A stretch of 64,000 nt of DNA from Rhinopomastus cyanomelas. Taxonomy: Eukaryota > Chordata > Aves > Bucerotiformes > Rhinopomastidae. Of the stretch, positions 49,001 through 61,000 are shown piece by piece. The stretch's first letter is position 1, and each line of letters starts with the position of its first letter. The DNA lies in assembly GCA_013400115.1 (NCBI GenBank), contig VXBP01004157.1:149169-213168 (forward strand), written 5' to 3'. Position numbers and translations under genes: made by a program. The notes beneath the pieces were generated by a model that was not told the DNA's origin, did no database searches, and saw nothing but the letters and a program-made list of their open reading frames with translations.

Positions 49001-52000
49001 TGTTCTCCTCACACAGCGGGAGGGAGGGAAGCACAAAGCTCTGGACCCAGAGAGGAATCATCTCATGTCCCAGTGCAGGCTGGGGCTGCTGAGTGGGAAC
49101 CTGCTTTCTAGGAAAGACCCCCCCGAGGTCCTGGTGGACACCAGGGTGTGCCCCTGTCACAAAGAACAGCAGGCTGACAGCTCATCCCTGTAGACACTCA
49201 GCTCACTGCTAGATACAGTTCTGGGCTGCCTGGTACAAGACAGAGATGGGCTCACTAGAGTGAGAAGAGTGGAGATCTAAAGGGTCATTTCTCTGGGTGT
49301 TTCCTTGTGCCATGAAAAGCTTCCTTGGATGTCTCTTAGAGAAGAGTTTCTTGAAGAGCAGCTGTGGCTGCTGGGTCATGTGCTGGCTCAGTGTCGACTG
49401 CCCCAGCTGCTAAAAGCAGCTGCAGTGTGTGATGCCAGTTCAGGAGGCTCTAAACATTCTTGGCTCTGAGGCCATGCCCCAAAAAGGGGGGGGGGGGGGG
49501 NNNNNNNNNNNNNNNNNNNNNNNNNNNNNNNNNNNNNNNNCAGCAGAGCCCTGCAAGGCTGTTCAGGAATTAGAACAGAAGCAGATGTGTCTCTTGCAGT
49601 GACTGTCTGGGGTGAGCAGCAGGGTTTGTCTGCTTTGCTCTGCACTGAGTGGGGCTTCCTGTAAATCAGGGACCACCCTTGTTCCTGTGACATCTGGTTT
49701 TGTTTTGAAGGCTCCTGTTGTACTTCACAAAGCTTAATACTCTGGATGCTAAAAGCAAGAGCAGTAGGGATGGCTGTGTAGTAAAAACCCTGTAATGCCT
49801 TGAAACCCTTGCGAGACATCTGGGTTTCAGATGGAATGTGTGAATAATGTTTACAATCGCAGACTGGTTTGGGAGGGATCTCAGCATTCACCCAGTGCCA
49901 AGCAGCGACACCTCTCACCAGACTGGGGTACCCTCAGCCCCATCCAACCTGGCCTTGGACACTGCCAGGGATGAAGCAGCCACAACGTCTCTGGGCAACT
50001 TGTTTCAGGGCCTCAGCACCCTCACAGGGAGGTCTTTCTGCCTCAGATCTCATCTCAACCTCCCCTCTTTTAGCTTGAAGCCATTCCTCTCTTTCACGTG
50101 ATACTCACTGTAAAGAATCTCCTCCTAAGACCTAATCTAAGTCTCCCCTATTCCAGCTTAAAATCATTTCCCCTCATCATATCACTACAAGCTCTTGTGA
50201 AAAGCCCCTCCCCAGTTTTCTTAGAGGCCCCCGTCTTTATTAGCAGAAGTTTTGTTCCTGTGAGTATAGACATTTCTGTCAGCACATGCAGTGGTGCAAA
50301 TGGATGGCATTGGGCAGAGAAACCACCTCTGACCTTTGAAAGTCATTGAGACACTCTTCCTGCAAAGGATATTTTCCTCTCTGTGAGAGTCAGCCCCTCT
50401 CACAGCTCAGCCCTGGCTGTGTGGAGTTCCCCAGTGCTGAGTTCTGCTGTTAAAGCTGTGGGTACAAATGGGTCTGGAAGCTGACACTGGAGTTCAGGCC
50501 CTCTGGCAGCAGCAGCAGTCCAAGGTCACAGAATCATAGGATCTCATTCCAGTTAGGGATTGGAAGGCACCTCAGGAGATCATCTAGTCTAATCCCTCTG
50601 CAACAGCAGGACCCCCTAGATCCAGTACCACAGGAACATGGTCAGGTGGGTGTGGAATATCTTCAGAGAAGGAAACTCCACAACCCCCCTGGGCAGCCCC
50701 TTCCAGGGCTCTGGCACCTTCACTGGGAAGAAGGTCCTTCTCACATTGATGTGCAACCTCCTCTGTTCCAGCTTACAACTGGTGCCCCTTGTCCTATCAT
50801 TGGGTACTCCTGAGCACAGCCTGGCTTCATCTTCCTGACACCCACCCTTTCCGTATTGACCAACATTGGTGGGGTCACCCCTCAGGCTCCTTTTTTCCAA
50901 GCTCAAGAAACCCAGCTCCCTCAGCCTTTTCTCAGCAGGGAGACGCTTCACTTATTTTCATCATCTCTGTGGCTGGCTCTCCAGCATCTCTGTGTCGTTC
51001 TGGAACTGAGGGATCCACAGCTGGACCAAAGATTTCAAATGTGGTCTCAGCAGGGCAGAGTAGAGGAGAAGGAGAACCTCTCTTGATCTGCTAACCACCC
51101 CTCTTCTGATCTACCCCAGGATGCTATTGGCCGTTTTGGCCACCATGGCACTGTCATAACTGCTGGGAAGGAGCAGCATGCTCATCCCTCTGAAGGTCAT
51201 TCCCCAGCAATAACCTATGTGGGAGGTAATTAAGTCCCAAAGAGTTTGACGCGTTTGCCCAGACAGCGAAGGACGTAGTGTGCAGATGAGATCTCGAACT
51301 CGGTGTTGGATATTCTGTGGGTAAATACTCCTGACTGAGCTATTGCCTGGCTGTGGGGCTGGATACTGGCTTTTTCTCCCAGCTGGAACAAACAGGCCAA
51401 TACAGACTCTGGCAGGTTTTTGTTCAGCTGCATAAAACCAGTGATGGAACCAGTTCTGAAGTCAACAATGGAACTTCTTTTGATCCAGTAGGAGCAAAGT
51501 TTGGTCCTTAGAGGTTAAGAATTGTGAAGGAGCTGTGGTTCACATTGGGAAATCTCTCCCCAGATGCTGATGCTGAATTCCCTGGCGCCCCAGGTGCCCC
51601 ACTGGATGTGCAGTGCTTAGATGCCAACAAGGATTATGTCATCGTCTCCTGGAAGCAGCCGGCTGTTGATGGAGGAAACCCCATCCTCGGCTACTTCATC
51701 GACAGGTCAGTGAGCACCATGGACTAGAGAACTGGCCCTGCTGCTCATCCCAACTCAGAAGTGTGAAGGTACACTGGAAAGTGGGGGAGGAAGTTCTCTT
51801 AAGTGAGGGTATTTGCCAAGCTCTTAAATTCACAAGCTGAATGATTCAGGTGGGGAAAGACCTTGAAGATTGAGTTCCCACCAAGGCCACTGCTAAACAC
51901 TGTCCCAGTGTATCCAACACCAGTGCACAACAGGTGATTGTCCCCCTGAACTCAGCACCTGTGAGGCCACATCTAGAGTCCTGGGTCCAGTTTTGGGAAC

Positions 52001-55000
52001 TTCAGTACAAGGGAGACATCAAGGTGCTGGAGTGAGTGCAGAGGAGGACAACAAAGCTGGAGAAGGGCCTGGAGAATGAACCTCATGAGGAGAGATTGAG
52101 AGAGTTGGGGCTGTTTAGTTTGAGGAAGAGGAGGCTGAGGGGAGACCTGATTGCTCTCTACAACTATTAGAGAGGACACTGTAGAGATGCTGGTGCTAGT
52201 GTCTTCTCACAGGTCATTAACAACACAAGCAGAGGGAAGGTCTTCAAGCTTCAACAGGGGAGGGTTAGACTGGACATCAGGAAGAAATTCTTGATGGTGA
52301 GAGTGGTCAGGCAGTGGAATGGGCTGCCCAGGATGGTGGTTGAATCCCCATCCCTGGATGTGTTTCAAAGTCGCTTAGATGTGGTGTTGGTGGATGTGGT
52401 TTAGGTGTGAACTTGTAGAGTAGGGTTGGTGGTTGGACTCGATGATCCCAGTGGTCTTTTCCAACCTGAATGATTCTATGATTCAGTTCCAGTGTCACTG
52501 TACTGGGTTGCTAATATGTGTGAGCACTGGTTGCTGCTGTAACGAAGGTGCACTGGTTCTGAGCTACAGCCATTTGACATTCATTGAACAACCTTAAACA
52601 CCCAGGACCAGCCTCTGGAGATTACTGTCATGTTAAATCTGGGCTGTTGAGGGGAGATAGTCCTGAGAGCAACAGCTCTTTCTTCTGTGTTCATCTCATT
52701 TATTCTGCATTTGCTCCTGAACTCAGAGCTCTGTTATGCTCTCTGGTGTTTGGGCCTACGAAAGCCATCAAGAAACCCAAACCTGTAGTCAGGGCAGCCC
52801 CTAACAGCCTTGCTGAGTGGTAGCCAGACTGGTCAGAGAGTGCTCAAAGTGAAGATCAAGCCACCAGCCAAAACCAGACCCACAAAACCACCCTGAGCGA
52901 GGCAGGAGCACTCCCCAGAAAAGAGATGCTTGTGTGTGCCAAGAAGCTGGGGTGGGCACTGTAACGTTTGCCGCAGCAGGTACCTTATCAACAGTGGAAT
53001 ACCCTTCAGAGAATCATAGAAGGACTTGGGCTGAAGGGTCCTTCCAAGCCCATCCAGTCTAACCTCTGAAGTGAGAAGGGCCATCCCCAACCAGAGCAGG
53101 GTGCTCAGAGACCCAACGGCCAACCTGACCCGGGATGGTGATGGGTGGGGCTTCTCCCTCCTCTCTGGGCAACCTGGGCCAGGCTCTCCTGACCCTCAGC
53201 ACCAACAATCTCTTCCTTCTCTCCAGTCTGACTCTTCCTCTGTCAGTTTAACCATCACCCCTTGTCCTCGCAGAGCAGCCCCTGCTCAACAGTCCATTCC
53301 CATATTTCTGATCACTACCTTTAAGCCCTGAAAAGCTGCACTAAGGTGTCCTGGAGCTTCTCTTCTCCAGCTGAATCCCTCCGAACTCTCCCAGCCTGTC
53401 CCACAACAGAGTGTTCAATGCTGCTGGTTTTTTCTCTTCTGCTGGGAACCAGCCTCCTGCCCAGTGTGAGGCTTTGCAGTGGTGGAACCAGCACCACCCT
53501 GCTGTATCTTGCAGCTGCAGTGGCCACAGCCACCCCCTACACCGCAGGCTCTCTTGGCATCCCCAGCGATGTTTGATGTAGGGTCTGTCTGAGTGCCTGA
53601 CTGTAACCCTGCTCACAGCCTTGTGTGTGCTGGGCTGACCACAGAACTCACCTGGGAGGTCTCTGCACCGGTGAAGCCATCATTGTGTGGGATGAAAGAT
53701 GAACCAGTTGCCTTTGGGCTACTGCAGGAGATCCAGGGATTTCATGTCCCCCCAGGCAGCCTAAAGCCAACACTCCCTCACATACTTCGGAGGGTTTGAG
53801 CAGGTTTCAGTGCTCTGCTGTGCCACTTCCTCAGCTCAGAAGAGAAGGGGGCAGCTGTGGAGATTTAATGCATGTCCAGACCCTACTGCAGACTTGACCC
53901 CTGGGTGCAGCTGCTTGGATGTCACCAGTATGTCACACTGCTGAGGAGACCAGTGTGGAGTGGCCAGCTAACACCAGCAGCTAGCCAAGCTGTAAAGGGG
54001 AGTGGGTGTCCCCAGTTTGACTTTTCCCCTTCCCAGTGCTGTTCTTGCTGGTTGTGTGTTTCAGGTGTGAGGTGGGTACCTCCCATTGGACCCAGTGCAA
54101 CGAGACCCCGGTGAAGTTTGCTCGTTTCCCTGTCACTGGCCTCATCGAAGGGCGCTCCTACATCTTCCGTGTCCGAGCGGTGAACAGCGCTGGGGTCAGC
54201 CTGCCATCCCGCGTGTCGGAGCCCGTGGCCGCGCTGGACCCCGCAGACAGAGCCCGGCTCAGAAGTAAGAGCATGCTCTCTGCAGGCTGCCCCGGAGGTT
54301 TCAGGGCACTGTCTGCTCATCAGCCTTTGAAATCCTGTTAGAGGGAGCAACGCATAAACAAGCTCTAGGAGACAGCCCGACGCATCCCAAGCTCTCGGCT
54401 TTACAAGAGTTTCACAAGAACAGAGATGTTTTTCCTGCAGACTGGCAGTGTCCCAGATGCTTTCCTTCCAGACCCCCCCCCCCCCCCCCCNAAGGGTGAG
54501 GGGAGCTGTGTGGTTCCTGCGGTGCTAGCCTATGTGTCTCACTGCAGTGCTGCAACCTTGGCCAAGGTCCCCATTCCAAATAAACCCCCGAGACAGGAGG
54601 CAGGAGGTTTGGTGGCACTGCTAGGGCATTCTGTTCTCAGGCAGAGCTGTGCAGCCTGAAGCCTGCGGGAGGCCTCTCCTCAGTGGGCAGCGTGGACGCA
54701 GTCTCAGGAGATGAAGTATGGGCTTGGTGATCTATTCCTGTTGTACCTCCTCCTCTCAGCCTTCATGAACCTCTTTTCTCCCCACCTGCTCCCTCTCTGC
54801 TCACATCCCCCAAAAAGTTCAGCCACAGACAAAGGAGCAGCAGTTTTCTCTGGAAGTGCAGTGACCTGGCTGGTAGCTGAATGCACCCCAGCAGTGACGT
54901 AGGGCCACCCGGATCACATCGTATGGATGTGCTTAGTGAGGCTGAGCTGTTTCTCTGTGTGGCTGTAGCCCATGATGGGAAAGGGAGAGCAGTTAAAGAC

Positions 55001-58000
55001 CAGGAGCAGCCTGCTGGAGGTAGGCTGCTCCTTGAATAGAGTGTGGAAAACCAAGGTGAAGATAATTCTCTGGAATCAATGAGCTGAGTGAGCCAAGCAC
55101 CTCTGCTTGGCACTGATGTGACTCCAGTGACATTTCAGGGGAAGGTTCTAGTTGTAGAAGTGGCTCAGAAGTTGCCTCCCATGTTGGTGATACCGCTGAC
55201 TTTTGTTTCAGGTCACCCTTCTGCTCCCTGGACTGGACAGATTATTGTGACTGAGGAAGAACCTGCAGGTAAAAGCAGCCCTTCTACCCGCAGACATATT
55301 GTGTGAAGGTGGCTGAGTGATTAGGAAAACTCTAGTGGGTGCAGTGGACTTTGGCACAGACCCAGAGCTCATTCTGGGAGTCACTCAACCCTGAATAACT
55401 CATAGCTTGGTTGTGGAGGCGAAGTGTCACTACTCAGGACCTCACAACGGATAAACATGCTTAGAATTGAAAGACAAACATTAAACCCACTACTACTCCC
55501 CCTACTCTACTGTAAGTAGAGAACGTGCCAGGGTATGCTGATGCTTCTCCTACGTTCCAGTTGTGCCACCACTTCTGATACCAGTACAAAGGAATTAAAT
55601 CTCCGTGCCCTTTCCTGTTCTTCTCCCCTGTTCTTCAGAGGGGGTTGTTCCTGGTCCACCCACAGACCTCCGGGTTATCGAAGCCACCAAGAACTATGTT
55701 GTGCTGAGCTGGAAGCCTCCTGGGCAGCGGGGCCATGAGGGCATCATGTACTTTGTGGAAAAGGTAAGTCGGAATGGAATCAGAATCATGTCCTGGCTAT
55801 CTCCTCTGGGCTTGTGGTGATCTCAGGCTTCCCAACACTAAGGCCAAGACTAGAGCTTCATCAGGATAGCTGTTACTGCAGGCGAGGGTCAAATGGGAAG
55901 AAAAGAGAGCTGGGAAACAGGAAAGCAGATAGATGCAGAATGTGTTGCACATGCTGATAGCCCTTTATGAATTGTTGTCTCCAGGGCAGGTCAATGGCAC
56001 AGGCTGACAAACTCCCTCTGTGAGGAGAGAACACAGAGCAAAGCCACAGGACTGTAAATATTTAACTGTGTTGGTGGTGTAAGAAACACTGGCTGGAAAG
56101 GCAGCTTGTCTGGAGGGTCAGATGGGGAAGGGTTTGGAGAAGGCATTCTGCAGGAGTTTCTTGGTGTCATCCGGCCAGGTGCCACCCTCCAGAGCACTGG
56201 AAATCCCTCAGAAATCGGGACCAGTGCTGGAAATTCTCCTTAATGTAGATCACAGAGAGAGGAGTCCCTGGCATTGGGGCTGGACATGCTCTTGGCTTGG
56301 ACAGCTTCTAGCCACAGAAACACAAACCTGATTAATTGTGGAAGTTACCTCAAAACACAGAGTTACACAAGAGCTTCCAGAAGCAAAGTGGTGGTGTTAG
56401 ACCTCTGTTCTCCAGGTGATTTTGATCCGTATTTCAGTGTGGTCCAGGACTGGCTGGAGTTACGAACATCATCCCTCCCCTGCGCTGGGAGGAGATCAGC
56501 TTTGGGATGTCAAACCAAACCACCCTACCCTCACCTGTGCAGTTCTGGAGCAGGTGAACATCTGGCCAGGTCCCTGGGCTTTGCCATCCATTTGTTATGC
56601 AGAAAGGCCCCAGAACGAAGCATGACTGCCTGGTCCACAGAGCAGGGCTGCATCTGGTGTCCGCCAGAGCTCTTGTTGGGTTGGACGCTTGGCTCTCAGA
56701 GTCTTGTGTTCCAAACATGGTTTCTGGTTTGCCTGCAGTGCGTTGCTGGCACAGAGGACTGGCAAAGGGTGAACACGGAGATCCCCGTGAAGTCTCCTCG
56801 CTTCGCAGTCTTTGACTTGTCTGAAGGCAAATCCTACTGCTTCCGTGTCCGCTGCTGCAATTCAGCGGGAGTCGGTGAACCCTCAGAGGCAACTGAGGCC
56901 ACTGTAGTGGACAACAAGCTGGGTGAGTGTGTGCTCGTGTCAATTGAGCTCCCTCTGTGGGGTGTTTCCAGCTCGTGATGTGATTGTTTGGTCTGAAGAC
57001 AGATGGCTGCCCAGTACATAATTCATGTCTCAGAAGTAGTCAGTGATTTATTCCCTGTAGCCAAAATAGCTCTGGTTTGGGTTGTGAACCTCTAACGTAA
57101 CTGTGAAATGACAGCTGCAAACCAGGGGAGTGAAGCTGTGGGTGGTGATGCCAAGAACTGCAAAGGCTGAAAACAGAGAAAGAAAATGAAAACTCGAGGA
57201 AGTACAAAAATGTTTGGTTTTACTGAGAGGTTTTGTTGAAAATCAGTCCAGCCATCAGTGGAGCTGTCTGCCAGGTTAAACACAAGTGAGGAATTGAACA
57301 GTGACTTGAGCACAGGGACTGTTTCCACAGCAAGAGAAGCCAAGCTGTTCATTGAATCACAGAACGTTAGGGATTGGAAGGGACCTCAGAAGATCATCTA
57401 GTCCAATCCCCTCACCACAGCAAAGCACCAGTAGCCTCACCTGCAACAACACTCCTGTGTGGTTGTGCTGCACTACTTCATTTGCTCAGAGTGAAGTCGA
57501 TGTTTGTTGTGCTGGTGTAACCAGGAGTGCAGTGTCATCCTTATGTATCATAGAATCATTCAGGTTTGAAAAGACATTTGGGATCACTGAGTCCAACCAT
57601 CATCCCTACTCTACAAGTTCACACCTAAACCACATCCCCCAGCACCACATCTAAGAATTTCTTCCTGATGTCCAGTCCAACCTTTCCCTGTTGAAGCTTC
57701 TCTCTGGTTCTATTACCAACTACCTGTGAGAAGAGACCAACACCAACATCTCTACAGTGTCCTTTCAGATAGTTGTAGAGAGCAATGAGGTCTGCCCTCA
57801 AACTGCCTTCCTCAAACTAAACAGCCCCAACTCTCTCAGTCTCTCCTCATCACTTTTATTCTCCAGACCACTGGTGTTGGGGTGCCAGGACCAGCCGCTC
57901 CAGCACGGTGCAGCTGCCTCCTGCTCTACCTGGTGCCAAGAAGGAGCATATGGTCGGGGCTGCTCTGCCCACCCAGCAGCACCAGGAACAAAAGCCTGGC

Positions 58001-61000
58001 TGTTGGGAACCTGCCCTGAAACCAGTTGTTTCCACACTCCCGGGAGCAGGAGGGAGGCAGAAGAGCTCAGGGACATGTTAGGAGCAGGGTGCACAGCCAT
58101 TGTGTGCAGCCCCATGGCAGGAGCCAGGAGGATGTGTGAGGAGCGGGGTTTGCCTGCAGCCGCTGCACCTCCATGTCTCCCTCGTACTGAGGTGCTCAAA
58201 ACCGGACCCAGTACTCTAGGTGTGGCCTCACCAGTGCTGAGTAGAGGGGGACAATCACCTCCCTACTCCTACTGGCCACTCAGTTTCTAATCCAGGCCAG
58301 GATGCCACTGCCCTTGTAGGCCACCTGGGTCCACTGCAATCTGTGCTTTTTGACTGGCTGCTCAGGACTTGGTTTCATTCCTCTTGCACAGATATTCCCA
58401 AAGCTCCTGGCCGTGTGATGCCAACTCGAAACACCGATACCTCAGTCGTTGTCACTTGGACGGAGCCCCCAGACGCCAAGGAGCTGGTTGGGTACTACAT
58501 CGAGTCAAGTGTGGTGGGATCTGGTCATTGGGAACCCTGCAACAACAATCCTGTCAAAGGCACCAGGTAATGGACTTTAAAGTACGGAAATGACGGCTGG
58601 CAGGTCAAGGACATGTGTTCTGCTCAGCCGTGCATGGTGTGTGGTAGCCAGCAGGCTGGGGTCACTTGCCGATGAAGTAATAAAAACACATTTGAAATGG
58701 TGGAATTTGCCCAAAGGCAATTTATAGTCAGCTTCATCATAGAAATGATTAGTTGAGGGGGTGGAAAACATGAAGGAAAGGGAAGCAGCTTGTTAGATCC
58801 AGCAATTCTACAACCTGTCAGTTTGATGAGAAACAGGCTGTACATTAAGGATCTGAGATGAAGTTGACTGGTAGAGACAGACCTGAGAGTGCTGGCTGAC
58901 AACCAACTGAACAGGAACCAGCAGGGTGCCCAGGTGGCCCAGAAGGCCAGTGGCATCCTGGCTTGTATCAGCAATAGTGTGGCCAGCAGAACTAAGGACA
59001 TCATTCTGCCCCTGTACTGGGCACTGCAGAGGCCTCCCCTCGAGTACAAGGGCAGTGCTTGGCCCCTCACTTCAAGAAAGAGATGGAGGGGCTGGAACTG
59101 GTCCAGACAAGCAACGAGGCTGGGGAAGGAACTGGAGGGAAAGGCTGATGGGGAGAGGCTGAGGGGTGTTTAGACTGGAGAAGAGGAGACTCAGCAAAAC
59201 CTTCTCCCTCTCTTCAAGTCCCTGAAGGGAGGTTGTAGTTAGGTGAGAGTTGGGCTGTACAATCCTGTCAGTTTGATGAGAAGCAGTATCAGCCAGGAAT
59301 GACCTCAGTGATGACTGTGGAAAACTAACCAGGATAGAGCTTGGAAGCAGAGCCCTTTCCCTTGAGAGGCTGCTGCAAACCCTGCTGTGTGCAGAGTGCC
59401 AGGAGGATGTATGGGCTGTGTTACTCTGACAGCATCACTGCCTAGCTGCTCTCTCACTCCCAGTGATCCAGACACTAATGAAAGCTCTTAAATATTGGGC
59501 ATAAACTCACACTTCTGAATGATGTGGAAGTGGGGAATGGCATCAAGCTAAAAGAGGGGAGATTGAGATGAGATCTGAGGAAGAAATTCCTCCCTGTGAC
59601 GGTGGGGAGATGCTGTCCAGGAAAGTTGTAGCTGCTCCATCCCTAGCAGTGTCCAAGGGCAGGTTGGATGGGGCTGTGGGCACCCTGCTCTGGTGAGAGA
59701 TGTCACTGCATTCTGTACACCTTGCCCTTAGGTGTCTGGGGCTGGGGCTAATCCTCAGTTTTCAGAAACCACAATAGATTTTATGGAATAAATGCTCTCT
59801 TTTCCTTCAGAATTTATTCTCTTTGTAATAGTTTCTCTTCTGCTGCTTTGCTTCAGATTCATCTGCCATGGGCTCACCAATGGAGAGACATACATGTTCC
59901 GAGTCAGAGCTGTCAACGCAGCAGGGCTCAGTGAGTTTTCGCGGGACTCGGAGCCCATTGAAGTGAAAGCAGCCATTGGTAAGTTAACATCAGTGATCTT
60001 CTCAGTGGGGATTCGTTTCTCTTCATGAAGAGAAGATGTTCTCAGCAACTATTTGTCACTAATAGTTTTGGTTTACGATGCTGCCTGCAAGTCATAACAG
60101 ATGACTTGCACAGCCAGTTTCAGTAACCACAATCTTGCAGACTGTTCACCTTCACCGTGCAGCCTTCTCCAGGTGTTCCTTGTGTTATGGGAATGTAAGA
60201 GCACTGCTGACCTCACCTCACAGGGACCCAGGGCAGCAGAATGTGCTCCAGGTTCCATAGTGTGGTATTTATCACCTTGAACGTGCACTAGCCTGTAAAC
60301 TCAGCTCCTAAGACATGAGTTTCTATACCTAAAGATAATAATGGGGGTGATGTGTCTACCTCAAACCTGCAGTAACCCCACGAGTTCTCCCTGTTTGACA
60401 CTGCCTGAACTAATCCAGAAGTACTAATGGGATCGCTGGGCATGGCTGCACCTTCCCCACCAGCACTCACTGGCATCAAAGCGGCAGGTACCTCCCAGCC
60501 CCTGAGCTAAGGTGGGGCAGGTTTGTGGGATGATCTCCATCAAACCAGGAACATGACCTAGAAGATTGAACACTCAAACCACTGTAGCAAGCAAAGGTGA
60601 CAACTTTCACACACAGAATCACTCTGGTTGAAAAAGACCCTTGGGATCATGAAGTCCAACCATCAACCCCACTGTACAAGTTCAGCCCTAAACCACATCC
60701 CCCATCACCTCATCGAAACAAACTTTAAACACACCCAGAGATGGCGACTCAACCACCACCCTGAGCAGCCCATTCTAGGGCCTGAGCACTCTTTCTGTGA
60801 AAAAATTCTTCCTAATGTCAAGTCTAACCCTCCCCTTTTGTAGCTTGAACCCGTTCCCTCTTGTTCAATCACTAATTGCTTGTGAGAAGAGACCAGCATC
60901 AACCTCTCCACAACATCATTTCAGGTAGTTGTAGAGAGCGATGAAGTCTCCCCTCATCCTGCTCTTACTCAAACTAAACAGCCCAAATTCTCTCAAACTC

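Noticed and set aside
49388..49918. 176-codon minus-strand frame
   Set aside because: It spans the assembly gap and a G homopolymer, so the frame is meaningless.
56274..56978. 234-codon plus-strand frame, the longest in the window
   Set aside because: Only 56739-56922 is coding (MYOM1 exon 15). The upstream part has no similarity to myomesin and is separated by a good acceptor.
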